From NCBI GenBank assembly GCA_034665305.1, contig JAXDFZ010000011.1, positions 496,001 to 560,000 of the forward strand: a stretch of DNA of 64,000 nt, in the 5' to 3' direction. Below, piece by piece: positions 32,220-42,808 of the stretch. The position numbers and the translations under genes are program-made. Every line of letters starts with the position of its first letter. Positions within the stretch are counted from its first letter, which is position 1. A model generated the notes under the pieces. That model worked only from the letters and a program-made list of their open reading frames with translations, did no database searches and was not told the origin of the DNA. The stretch comes from DASXRU01 sp034665305 (GTDB lineage Bacteria > Acidobacteriota > Blastocatellia > Pyrinomonadales > Pyrinomonadaceae).

Positions 32220-32510
32220 TTTTAACTCCTCAACTAAGTGAGCACAGGTTGATAACTGTCGGGCTACTAGAACGCCGTTGAACGACACAACACTGTCAGG
32301 GATTTACTTGATTTCCCGCTTTCGGGGAACCAAAAGGCAATTGCCGGGGGGCCTGCTTGCTAATAAATAATACGCATCAAACAACCGAGAATAAGATTCA
32401 AATGAGGGTCAGATAGTTGCTCAAAAGGTGATGAATTTGGCATACGTTTTGGGTTGTTTTTGAGACGATTTAGGGGGGTGTTTTTCGGGTGTTTTCGCGT
32501 TTCCAGCGCC

Positions 32511-32558
32511 CAAGGCCCGAAGGGCCGGAAGTAAATAGCCACGCCCGTTAGGGCGTGG
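32511..32558 (-). repeat. REP family A, copy 3, upstream flank of RAYT
   Basis: On the plus strand CAAGGCCCGAAGGGCC, the linker GGAAGTAAATAG and CCACGCCCGTTAGGGCGTGG. The best preserved copy; both hairpins are perfect or nearly so. Opposite in orientation to the copy at 33165 on the other side of the transposase gene. Confidence 0.8.
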
Positions 32559-32582
32559 TTTCGAGCTGCACGATTTCGGAGC

Positions 32583-32616
32583 GCCAAAGGTGCGACACCG
32601 CCAAAGGTGCGACACC
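32583..32616. repeat. 17-bp tandem repeat, two units
   Basis: GCCAAAGGTGCGACACC occurs twice in a row next to the REP at 32511-32558. A related GCCGAAGGTGCGAGACC follows the REP at 30952-30999, so this tail may belong to the REP unit. Confidence 0.65.
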
Positions 32617-32650
32617 GCCAGAAATTCTTCTATCCCTGAAAGGACCCAAT

Positions 32651-33103
32651 TCAAACCCAGATAAAGCGCTCGTCATACTCAATTTCATGCTTCTTAAGCA
32701 GAGCGACCAACTCTTGCTTGAAGGTTCGCTTTTGGTGATGAATCTGCTGGTCGCGAATGTACTGAATCACCCGTCGCTCATCAGACTTACTTACACTGAA
32801 AGCCCCATAGCCTTCCTGCCAAGAAAAGCTTCTCAGTTTTGAAGATCTTTGATGAATCCATCTTGATGAATTCGATTTCACAGCGTTTACAAAGTCAGCA
32901 ACAGTAATCGTCGACGGCATAGACGCGTAGAGGTGGATGTGATCAGACATTCCTCCCGCAGAGAGCAATCGTGAATTCTTCTTTTTCATGATGCCTCCGA
33001 TATACGAATACAAATCCTGGCGCATCGACAATTCCAGCCACGGCTCTCGTCCCGCCGTGCTCCAAGTGAAGTGGACCAGTAAGCTAAGGTATTTTCCTGC
33101 CAT
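32651..33103 (-). CDS. REP-associated tyrosine transposase (RAYT, IS200-like)
   Basis: 150 residues of the Y1 HuH transposase fold. The HuH pair is in SDHIHLYA (His55, His57). The catalytic Tyr is most likely Tyr115 in VIQYIRDQQIHHQK, the usual RAYT setting. The YLSLLVHFTWSTAGREPWL start is also typical. It nicks single-stranded DNA at REP hairpins. It is flanked by inverted REP family A copies (32511-32558 and 33165-33211), as RAYT genes usually are. GGGAGG stands a few bases before ATG. All catalytic residues are present, so it may be active. Confidence 0.9.
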   Translation of the reverse strand: MAGKYLSLLVHFTWSTAGREPWLELSMRQDLYSYIGGIMKKKNSRLLSAGGMSDHIHLYASMPSTITVADFVNAVKSNSSRWIHQRSSKLRSFSWQEGYGAFSVSKSDERRVIQYIRDQQIHHQKRTFKQELVALLKKHEIEYDERFIWV

Positions 33104-33121
33104 CGTCAGCCTCCCGAAAGT

Positions 33122-33211
33122 GTGTCGGCCCTTTCGGGCCTTTTCCGATAAGGCTAACTTGGATCCACGCCCTTACGGGCATGGCTACTGACTTTCGGCC
33201 CTGCGGGCCTT
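33122..33211 (+). repeat. REP family A copies flanking RAYT
   Basis: A full copy at 33165-33211 (CCACGCCCTTACGGGCATGG, linker CTACTGACTTT, CGGCCCTGCGGGCC). It is preceded by a partial one at 33122-33142 (TGTGTCGGCCCTTTCGGGCC). Together with the minus copy at 32511 they frame the transposase gene. Confidence 0.8.
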
Positions 33212-33316
33212 AGCAAGAGTTTTTGCAGTTGCTGAACCGATTCGGTGATAGCGCCTCAATATCAGGCGACCGATCGGATTGACGAGAAGGAGCGGATCTA
33301 ATCGGCAGTACTTCAA

Positions 33317-35296
<1,980 letters not shown>

Positions 35297-35778
35297 GCTC
35301 CTATGGGGAGGTGTTTTGGGATTTCAGAAGTGAAGCCGCGGCAACATACGGCGTGATTCATTCTCTGAACCTTGCACTCGCCTCAAGCCTGCACTTTTAC
35401 GTCCGCATAATAAGCTGTTTGTTAGACGTAGAGGAAGATGAATCGTGCCTCGCTGGTGGCGATAGATATTTCATCACCACCTGCGGCCTGTTCGTCACAA
35501 ATTAATAGCGGCTAAGTTAGCGCTGCTATAAAAGGACTATTGGTATTGGGCCAAGACCACCGGCGCTCGCGGTTATTAGAAAAAGATTTCAGGCCGTGTG
35601 GTCTTTAGATCTCAGGAGACAACCTGAGCAAAAGTGGCAACCGAAGGGGCCGGAGGAATGAAATCTTACAAAAGAGAGTTAACAAAATTCCCGCTCCGGC
35701 GTCTTTATGTATGGACGCACTAATAAAAATGCAACTGAATGAGCGGAGTCGCGTTAACTGAGTTCAAGGGAGATCGTT
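35297..35778. other. intergenic region between divergent genes
   Basis: 482 bp without a convincing gene. It separates the minus-strand S15 hydrolase from the plus-strand STAS gene and must contain both promoters. No strong palindrome or repeat was found. Confidence 0.4.
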
Positions 35779-36144
35779 ATGTTGAAAGTACACGCCAAAA
35801 AATTAGGTAATGTTGCTGTCCTTTGCCTGCAGGGGCGGATTGTGAACGGTGAAACTGAGATTCTGCGCGATGCGGTGCGCGCCCTCCCGGCGGCCGGTAC
35901 GCTGGTGCTGGATTTAGCGCGCGTCACTACGGTCGATGCGCGCGGATTGGGCTTGATGTTGGAATTGCGCCAGCAGGCTGAAGAGAACGGGACGCGCTTC
36001 GAACTAATGAACGTCACTAACCTGGTGCGCAGGGTGCTGGAAGTTTCGCGCCTGGATTCAGTTTTTCAGATTACGGCCGCAGTGGAGTTCGTCCCCGCGG
36101 TTTCGCGTAACTCGCGGTCGCCCGTGGCGGCGTACGCGGCGTGA
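35779..36144 (+). CDS. STAS-domain anti-sigma factor antagonist-like protein
   Basis: 121 residues. The STAS fold is clear: VHAKKLGNVAVLCLQGRIVN, then TLVLDLARVTTVDARGLGLM, then FELMNVTNLVRRVLEVSRL. The site usually reading DSSG, where the serine is phosphorylated, reads Asp53-Ala-Arg-Gly56 here. Regulation by kinase phosphorylation is therefore unlikely, and it may be a constantly active binder. AAGGGAGA gives a ribosome site. The response regulator with a SpoIIE phosphatase at 41545 belongs to the same type of network, but a direct link is not shown. Confidence 0.85.
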   Translation: MLKVHAKKLGNVAVLCLQGRIVNGETEILRDAVRALPAAGTLVLDLARVTTVDARGLGLMLELRQQAEENGTRFELMNVTNLVRRVLEVSRLDSVFQITAAVEFVPAVSRNSRSPVAAYAA

Positions 36145-36174
36145 ACGACTGAGCATTAGTTCACAGTAGAGATT

Positions 36175-36257
36175 GTAGGGGCGTCACTCCATGGGCGCCC
36201 CATTTCTTTTCCCGATACGCGATCAAAAAAAGGGGGCGGCCATGGAGTGCCGCCTAC
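36175..36257. repeat. 83-bp inverted repeat (MITE-like)
   Basis: GTAGGGGCGTCACTCCATGG and GCGCCCC on the left pair with GGGGGCGG and CCATGGAGTGCCGCCTAC on the right. It lies between the STAS gene and the convergent small ORF, where it could also end transcripts. Confidence 0.7.
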
Positions 36258-36277
36258 AAACATTTCCGGTGTGCACC

Positions 36278-36484
36278 CTAGCCGTTGAACGGTGACGGTG
36301 ATGAAGTGTCGGGTATTACGGGACTGATGTCCGGTTGCGAGATTCCTTTGAGATTTTGCAGCGGAGCTGACTCCGCAGGCTCGCCGGCGATTGAGGTCAC
36401 TTCGTCGACGCCGGACGAGTTGCCGGAAGCTCGTTCCTGCCCGGCACGCCGGTTCGCATCCATTAAGTTCTGAATAGCGCTCAT
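36278..36484 (-). CDS. small Ser/Pro-rich protein coupled to response regulator
   Basis: 68 residues, low complexity, rich in Ser, Pro, Asn and Gly (IAGEPAESAPLQNLKGISQP), with an opening MSAIQNLMDANRRAGQERAS. Its ATG overlaps the stop of the upstream response regulator (ATGA), so it is probably translated by coupling. No membrane segment or motif is seen and it is likely disordered. The overlap is the main support for it being real. Confidence 0.5.
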   Translation of the reverse strand: MSAIQNLMDANRRAGQERASGNSSGVDEVTSIAGEPAESAPLQNLKGISQPDISPVIPDTSSPSPFNG

Positions 36485-36921
36485 CCGGTAGTCCTCATAG
36501 CCAGGAGTGCCGGCGGCGGCGCTGCAATGGCAGGAGTGCGCTTTGCCCGCGCTTCTTCGATTAGCCGAAAGACTTCGGCAACCAACTCATCATTCCCTGT
36601 CGGCTTGGTTAGATAACCCTGGGCGCCACAAGCGAAAGCTTTTTCCTTGTCCTTCGGATAAGCGGCACCGGAGTAGAACAGAATAGGCGTCTCAGAATCG
36701 AAAAGCCGTAGGGCCTCACACAGATCGGTCCCGGATATCTCTGGCATCCAATTATCAATCAGGTAGAGATCGAACGGTCTGGCTTTGGCGAGCTCCAAGG
36801 CGAGGACTGGTGTCTCTCCGGTTATGACTTCACAGTTGTTTTGAGTGAAAACCATTTTGATGAGATCGCGGGTGTCGCGGTCATCTTCGGTACAGAGAAT
36901 ACGGAATCGAGGGGATCGCAT
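36481..36921 (-). CDS. stand-alone response regulator receiver protein
   Basis: 146 residues, one receiver domain with no output domain. Acidic pair in LCTEDDRD, phosphoacceptor Asp56 in LYLIDNWMPEISG, Ser84 in LFYSGAA and Lys106 in GYLTKPTG. The C-terminal 20 residues are Pro/Ala-rich. ATG 36921 with GGAAAG upstream is preferred to starts up to 38 codons earlier. CheY-like proteins of this size relay a signal to a partner. No histidine kinase lies nearby. Divergent from the Crp-type gene. Confidence 0.87.
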   Translation of the reverse strand: MRSPRFRILCTEDDRDTRDLIKMVFTQNNCEVITGETPVLALELAKARPFDLYLIDNWMPEISGTDLCEALRLFDSETPILFYSGAAYPKDKEKAFACGAQGYLTKPTGNDELVAEVFRLIEEARAKRTPAIAAPPPALLAMRTTG

Positions 36922-37313
36922 ATGGGTTCTTTCCGAGTCTTTACTCGTACTGACTTTAGGACGGAGACCCCTGGAAAGTGAATTGAGGGCTGCACGATAC
37001 CGCGAGAGCGTCCGGTCGTCTGTGCGCTGGTGCACAAATAGAAAATTGTTTATCTAGTTTGCTGGCCGAATCGTCAAGCGTTTCTGACCTGTGTGGCATT
37101 TCGCCGCAGTTAAGCGAGATCGCTATTAGTTTGCAAAATGAATCACGCGTGACCCACCGCAATGTGCGTTGCAGCACTTAACGTTTGACGCTATACTCCA
37201 TCACTCAAAACGCATTGACGTGGTCCATGTGGGCCGGTACCGACAAAAGTAACTCTGATCCTCGCCCCCACGCTGCTTTCGGCAAACAAAACTTTCTGAA
37301 GACCAGAGGTTTC
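36922..37313. other. intergenic region between divergent regulators
   Basis: 392 bp between the receiver gene (minus) and the Crp-type gene (plus). No gene is convincing; the open frames here are extensions of both neighbours. Both promoters should lie here, but no clear operator palindrome was found. Confidence 0.4.
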
Positions 37314-38027
37314 ATGGCTCTAACCAATACTAACGTGGGCGCCCGCGAGAATCATTTGCTCAGGGCATTGCCGCAGGGGGACTACGAGCGGCTGGCACCT
37401 AATCTGCATCTCGTTTCCTTTTCTCTGGGCCAGGTGCTTTACGAATCCGGCGAAGCCATGCATTCGGTCTATTTCCCGACCACCTCACACATCTCGCTGC
37501 TGTACACGATGATTGACGGGTCCACCGCGGAGATGGGCCTGGTGGGTAAGGAAGGAGTTGTGGGCATCGCGTTGTTTATGGGCGGCGAGACGACGCCCAA
37601 CCGGGCAATGGTCCAGGGTGGCGGCGGCGCCTATCGCATGGATGCGAAAGCGATGTTGCATGAGTTCAATCGCGGCGGCGATTTTCAACATTTGCTGTTG
37701 CGCTACACGCAATCCCTGATGACCCAAATTTCGCAGACCGCCGTTTGCAATCGCCTGCACTCCGTTGAGCAGCGGTTGTGCCGCTGGTTGCTGATGACGC
37801 ACGACCTCGCGCAATCAGACGAGCTGGAGATGACACATGAGTTCATCTCCAACATGTTAGGGGTGAGGCGCGAAGGCGTTTCGGTGGCAGCTCAGCGATT
37901 GCAGGCAGCCGGCCTAATCACCTACGTGCGTGGTCACATCCAAATTCTTAACCGGAAAGAACTACTGGCCCGCGTCTGCGAGTGTTATCAAGTGGTGAGA
38001 AGCGAACTCGATCGGTTGCTCGGCTGA
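37314..38027 (+). CDS. Crp/Fnr family transcriptional regulator
   Basis: 237 residues. The N-terminal cyclic-nucleotide-binding-like barrel (FSLGQVLYESGEAMHSVYFP, then EMGLVGKEGVVGIALFMGG) leads to a long helix and a winged helix with the HTH MTHEFISNMLGVRREGVSVA. The cAMP-contact Arg of true Crp is not evident and the Cys set of Fnr is absent, so the signal is unknown. ATG 37314 with AGAGG upstream is chosen over a frame reaching back 43 codons. It precedes the efflux locus by about 450 bp and is a candidate regulator of it. Confidence 0.87.
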   Translation: MALTNTNVGARENHLLRALPQGDYERLAPNLHLVSFSLGQVLYESGEAMHSVYFPTTSHISLLYTMIDGSTAEMGLVGKEGVVGIALFMGGETTPNRAMVQGGGGAYRMDAKAMLHEFNRGGDFQHLLLRYTQSLMTQISQTAVCNRLHSVEQRLCRWLLMTHDLAQSDELEMTHEFISNMLGVRREGVSVAAQRLQAAGLITYVRGHIQILNRKELLARVCECYQVVRSELDRLLG

Positions 38028-38481
38028 ACGGAAGAGTTTGCGAAGCGGACAAGTGAAAGTTGTCCGGCACTTGAGAAGTCAAACCCATCGTTCCGAATTC
38101 TGGATCTTCTGACGACCTCTCGTATCGCTTCTTCCTTTTGCGCGAAAGCGGGATTGCGCAATCCCACAAATGAAACGGAATTCCGCGCTGCTTAACTGGC
38201 GGTCGCGACGTGGCGCGCGTTAACCCTACCGATCCATCCAAAAATCCTAAGAGATTAAAGCCCCAACGCATCTGCTGCTCCCTGCCGCGCAGTGCTTCAT
38301 CGCTGGCACAGCGATTGATTCAGGCTGAGAACGGAGCGCCACCTCTGCAGACTCGTCCGAAGTCACAGGATGTAGTGTGCGCAGGTGTCGCCTTTTTTCA
38401 ATACCAGTCCAGCCCAAGCAGTTTGGGCGGGAAAGTCAGCAAGAGCGGCTGGGAAGACCGACCGGGAATCAATAACGCAGT
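38028..38481. other. intergenic region before the efflux locus
   Basis: 454 bp with no convincing gene and no strong repeat. It probably carries the promoter of the adaptor-ATPase genes; I could not fix its position. Confidence 0.4.
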
Positions 38482-39738
38482 ATGGACATCAAGCGCACCC
38501 CCAAATCGAAGATAAAGAAACGTGCTCGCACCACCATTCTCGTCGCCGTTGGTTTGTTGGCCATCGGGGCCGTGACCTTCGGCCTGGCCAAGTTGAAGCC
38601 GGCGTCGCCGACCCTTGAACGCGGCACGGCGGTCATCGGCACGGTAAAGCGCGGCCAGATGTTGCGCGAAGTGCGCGGCATCGGAACGTTAGTGCCACAG
38701 CTTACGCGCTGGGTCCCCGCCCCTACCGATGGCCGGGTCGAGAAGATTCTGGTCCAGCCGGGCGTCGAAGTTGGCGCCGGCACCGTGATTTTCGAACTTT
38801 CAAATCCACAAGTAGAACAGCAGGCGATTGACGCTGAGTTTCAGTTGAAGGCCGCGCAGGACGACAAGGAAAACTTGCGCGTGAAGTTGCAGAGCGATGG
38901 CCTGACTCAACAATCCACCATTGCGACCATCAAAGCCGAATACAGTCAGGCGAAGATGCAACTCGATACCGATGAAACTCTGGGCAAGCAGGGGTTAGTG
39001 CCGTTGATCCTTCTGCGAGTTTCGCGCGTGCGGGTGCAAGACCTGGCCGATCGTCTGAAAGTTGAGCAAGCGCGTTTGGCTATGGGTGGGCAGGCGACCA
39101 AAGCTCAAATCAATGCCGCGGATTCGCGCATTCAGCAGTTGCGGGCCCTGTCTGCCCTGAAACGGCAACAGTCGAATGCACTCAAAGTCACGGCCGGAAC
39201 CAACGGCGTGCTGCAGCAGGTTTCGGTGCAGGTGGGCCAGCAGGTGACGCCCGGTTTCAACATGGCGCGGGTTGCCGATCCCGCTTCACTGAAGGCCGAA
39301 CTGAAGATTGCCGAGACGCAGATCAAAGACGTGCGCCTGGGCCAGTCGGTTGCGGTCGACACGCGCAATGGAATCATCGAAGGCCGCGTCTCGCGCATCG
39401 ATCCGGCGGCCCGCGAAGGCACTTTTACTGTTGATGCAGAACTAACCGGACCCTTGCCTGGCAGCGCTCGCCCCGATCTTAGTGTTGACGGAACGATCGA
39501 GCTTGAGCGCCTGACTAACGTTTTGTACGTTGGCCGGCCCGCCTTCGGGCAGGGCCAGGACACTGTCGGCCTCTTCAAGTTGAGCGCCGATGGCAAAGAA
39601 GCAGACCGGGTGACAGTGAAACTTGGCCGCAGTTCAGTCAGCACCATTGAAATCATCAGCGGGCTGAACGAAGGCGACCAGGTGATCCTGTCCGACACAT
39701 CGGCTTTTGATAATTACAAACACATACGTGTGAATTAG
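38482..39738 (+). CDS. MacA-like HlyD family periplasmic adaptor
   Basis: 418 residues. One N-terminal membrane anchor (TTILVAVGLLAIGAVTFGLA, about 15-34). A lipoyl-like half (TDGRVEKILVQPGVEVGAGT), a coiled-coil hairpin of about 110-220 with heptad leucines, the second lipoyl half (TNGVLQQVSVQVGQQVTPGF), a beta-barrel and a membrane-proximal domain ending in GLNEGDQVILSDTSAF. It should bridge an inner-membrane MacB-type permease to the outer membrane. No TolC gene lies in the window. It heads the run of ATPases, regulator and permeases. Confidence 0.9.
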   Translation: MDIKRTPKSKIKKRARTTILVAVGLLAIGAVTFGLAKLKPASPTLERGTAVIGTVKRGQMLREVRGIGTLVPQLTRWVPAPTDGRVEKILVQPGVEVGAGTVIFELSNPQVEQQAIDAEFQLKAAQDDKENLRVKLQSDGLTQQSTIATIKAEYSQAKMQLDTDETLGKQGLVPLILLRVSRVRVQDLADRLKVEQARLAMGGQATKAQINAADSRIQQLRALSALKRQQSNALKVTAGTNGVLQQVSVQVGQQVTPGFNMARVADPASLKAELKIAETQIKDVRLGQSVAVDTRNGIIEGRVSRIDPAAREGTFTVDAELTGPLPGSARPDLSVDGTIELERLTNVLYVGRPAFGQGQDTVGLFKLSADGKEADRVTVKLGRSSVSTIEIISGLNEGDQVILSDTSAFDNYKHIRVN

Positions 39739-39769
39739 TTTTTAAAGGACAATCCCCAGACTGTCTCGC

Positions 39770-39907
39770 CTTTTGGAGTGCGCTGACCTGTCAGCGCTTT
39801 GCTCGAACGCGAACCGGTAGCGTGCGCTTTTGCGTTTCGCTTTTTCAAAGAATGCGGCGTCGAGCCGCCGCAGACCAAAGCGGCGACAGGTCGCCGCACT
39901 CCAAAAA
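39770..39907. repeat. 138-bp inverted repeat (MITE-like)
   Basis: CCTTTTGGAGTGCGCTGACC on the left pairs with GGTCGCCGCACTCCAAAAAG on the right. Each end is also a small hairpin (CTGACCTGTCAG on the left, GCGACAGGTCGC on the right), with paired changes that keep the stem. It separates the adaptor gene from the first ATPase gene and may lower read-through. Confidence 0.75.
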
Positions 39908-39935
39908 GATTTACCACCACTGAAGGAGATTACTG

Positions 39936-40690
<755 letters not shown>

Positions 40691-40694
<4 letters not shown>

Positions 40695-41356
40695 TCAAAC
40701 TACGCAACGTCGAGAAATCTTTTCCGCAAGGCCCGACGCGCGCCTACGTGCTGCGGCGCATCGATTTGGATATTCAGCCCGGCGAGTTTGTTTCCATCAT
40801 GGGGCCTTCGGGAGCAGGGAAGTCGACCCTCTTGCACATTCTGGGCATGCACGATCAGTCGTGGACCGGCGAATATTTTTTCGACGACGAGGCGGTCCAT
40901 AAGTTGGATCAGAAAAAGCGCGCGCCGCTGCGCAATAAGAACATCGGATTCGTCTTTCAAAGTTATCACCTGCTGGACGATCAGACTGTTTTTGAGAACC
41001 TGGAACTGCCGCTGTCTTATCGCGACGTGAGCAAGAAGGATCGGCAGTCGATTGTCTGCGACACGCTCGATCGATTCCAGATTGTGGGGAAGAAAGACCT
41101 TTTTCCCAACCAGCTTTCGGGCGGGCAGCAACAACTGGTGGGAATCGCACGGGCCGTGGTTGCCAATCCGCGAATCATCCTGGCTGATGAGCCGACAGGG
41201 AATCTGCACTCGAGCCAGGGAAAAGAAATCATGGAGATGTTTAAGAAGTTGAACGATGAAGGCACGACCATCGTGCAGGTAACACATTCCGAAGTTAACG
41301 CCGAATACGGTAACCGGATTGTGCGCCTGGAAGATGGCTGGATTGCGAGTGCGTAG
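40691..41356 (+). CDS. LolD/MacB-type ABC ATPase 2, with altered D-loop
   Basis: 221 residues. Walker A GPSGAGKST, Q-loop IGFVFQSYHLLDDQTVFENL, signature QLSGGQQQLVGIARA, Walker B IILADEPTGNLHS, H-loop VQVTHSE. Two sites differ from the first ATPase: the signature reads QQQLV rather than QQQRV, and the D-loop Asp (NLDS) is His (NLHS). The second change could weaken coupling between ATP sites in a dimer, so an asymmetric heterodimer with ATPase 1 is possible. Confidence 0.9.
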
Positions 41357-41387
41357 AGAGTGGGTTTGCTGGGCGAAGGCATTAGCG

Positions 41388-41500
41388 ATTTTCCATTTAT
41401 CATTTTTCATTTGTCAGCCGGCCATTTAAGACCGAGGTGCGAACACACGCGTCGCCGTCCTTGAATGGAAAATGAGAAATGAGAAATGACAAATGGAAAA
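41388..41500. repeat. 113-bp inverted repeat of ATTT/AAAT-rich units
   Basis: ATTTTCCATTTATCATTTTT and CATTTGTCA pair with GAGAAATGACAAATGGAAAA on the right. It lies between the second ATPase gene and the response-regulator/phosphatase gene. Confidence 0.65.
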
Positions 41501-41544
41501 CCTCTTCCGCCTCAAACGATGAGGGCAAGGAAAGTGCGTAAGCA

Positions 41545-42726
41545 ATGAATTTAGCCAACGTACAAAGTCAGGCGCCCATCCCGCGCACTCTGATTGCCGA
41601 TGACCAGCCCGATATCGCGGCGGCGCTGCACTTGCTGCTGCGCGAGGCCGGTTACCAGACCGAAGCGGTGACGACGCCGGCCGCGGTGCTGGACGCGATC
41701 AAACAGCGCGAGTTCGATCTCGTCCTCATAGATCTGAATTACGCGCGCGATACCACTTCCGGTCAGGAAGGCCTCGACCTGATTACCAATATCAAAAAGT
41801 TGGACAGTACTTTGCCGGTCGTGGTGCTGACCGGCTGGGGCACAGTCGAACTGGCAGTGGAAGCGATGCACCGCGGCGTGCACGATTTTGTGCAAAAGCC
41901 CTGGGACAACCATGCCCTGCTGAAAATTCTCCGCAATCAAATCGAGCAAGGCCGCGCGCGGCGCCGGCAAACCGACCTGGACCAACAGCGTCATCAGGAA
42001 GGGGAAAAAATACAACAGGAGTTAGCCGAAGCGCGCGAGATTCAAAGGGCGCTGTTGCCAAAAATCCTGCCGCGCTTTGATGGCTTGGATATCGCCGTCG
42101 CGTGGAAGCCGGCGCAGGAGGTAAGCGGCGATTACTTCGACTTGCTCCGCTTAGGCGACCATCACGCCGGAATCTGTATCGCAGACGTCGCCGGGAAGGG
42201 CATGTCCGCCGCCTTGCTGATGTCGAACGTGCAGGCGGTCCTCAAATCATTCGCCTCTGATCGAATTGCCCCGAGCGAGTTATGCACCCGCGTCAACAGC
42301 GTGGTGTGTAAAAACATCGTTCCCAATCGTTTCATCAGTTGTTTCTACGGCCTCTTCGACACCAGGACCAGCAAACTCTCCTACACCAATGCGGGCCATT
42401 ACTCGCCACTGCTGATGCGCGCTGGCGAGTGTCTGCGTCTGACCGGTGGCGGCGCGGTGTTGGGTGTGCTCGCAAACGGCACGTACGAGCAGTACGAGAT
42501 CGAGTTGCAGCGCGGCGACTGCCTGGTGCTCTTTACCGACGGCGTAACCGAGGCATGCAACGCCGAGGGCCGTGAATTTGGCGAAGACCGTTTACAGGAT
42601 TTACTGACCGGAGCGCAAGAACTGACGGCAGACGAACTGCGGGATCGCATCATGGATGCGGTCAACGAATTCAGTGATGGCCCACTCTACGACGATGCCA
42701 CTTTGATCGTTGTCAGAGTGAACTAA
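41545..42726 (+). CDS. response regulator with SpoIIE/PP2C phosphatase output
   Basis: 393 residues. Receiver domain (about 12-130): Asp19/Asp20, phosphoacceptor Asp63 in LVLIDLNYARDT, Thr96 in VLTGWGT, Lys118 in FVQKPW. A coiled-coil linker (DQQRHQEGEKIQQELAEARE) leads to a SpoIIE domain (about 160-393) with metal-binding SGDYFDL (Asp196) and CIADVAGKGM (Asp214), then NAGHYSPLLMR and VLFTDGVTEACNA. Phosphorylation of the receiver should switch a phosphatase acting on an anti-sigma antagonist. The STAS gene at 35779 is the only such target in view, but its serine site is missing. Confidence 0.92.
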   Translation: MNLANVQSQAPIPRTLIADDQPDIAAALHLLLREAGYQTEAVTTPAAVLDAIKQREFDLVLIDLNYARDTTSGQEGLDLITNIKKLDSTLPVVVLTGWGTVELAVEAMHRGVHDFVQKPWDNHALLKILRNQIEQGRARRRQTDLDQQRHQEGEKIQQELAEAREIQRALLPKILPRFDGLDIAVAWKPAQEVSGDYFDLLRLGDHHAGICIADVAGKGMSAALLMSNVQAVLKSFASDRIAPSELCTRVNSVVCKNIVPNRFISCFYGLFDTRTSKLSYTNAGHYSPLLMRAGECLRLTGGGAVLGVLANGTYEQYEIELQRGDCLVLFTDGVTEACNAEGREFGEDRLQDLLTGAQELTADELRDRIMDAVNEFSDGPLYDDATLIVVRVN

Positions 42727-42730
42727 AAAA

Positions 42731-42801
42731 GTAACGCAAACTCTTAGTTTGCGTTTGAGTCTTACAACGATAGGAGATCGCAAACTAACAGTTTGCGTTA
42801 C
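42731..42801. repeat. inverted repeat of CGCAAACT hairpins before ADOP 1
   Basis: GTAACGCAAACTCTTAGTTT on the left is the near reverse complement of CGCAAACTAACAGTTTGCGT on the right, and each arm is a hairpin. The right hairpin ends 7 bases before ATG 42809 and separates it from AGGAG at 42772-42776. Related elements precede ADOP 2 and ADOP 3. Confidence 0.75.
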
Positions 42802-42808
42802 AAACATC

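Noticed and set aside
38210..38618. Open frames before the adaptor gene
   Set aside because: They overlap each other and the adaptor start, with no ribosome site or recognisable domain.
42749..42808. Upstream extension of permease 1 to 42749 (and similar extensions of permeases 2, 3, 6 and 7)
   Set aside because: The extensions translate the repeat elements. The conserved lead of the family begins at the later start in every copy.
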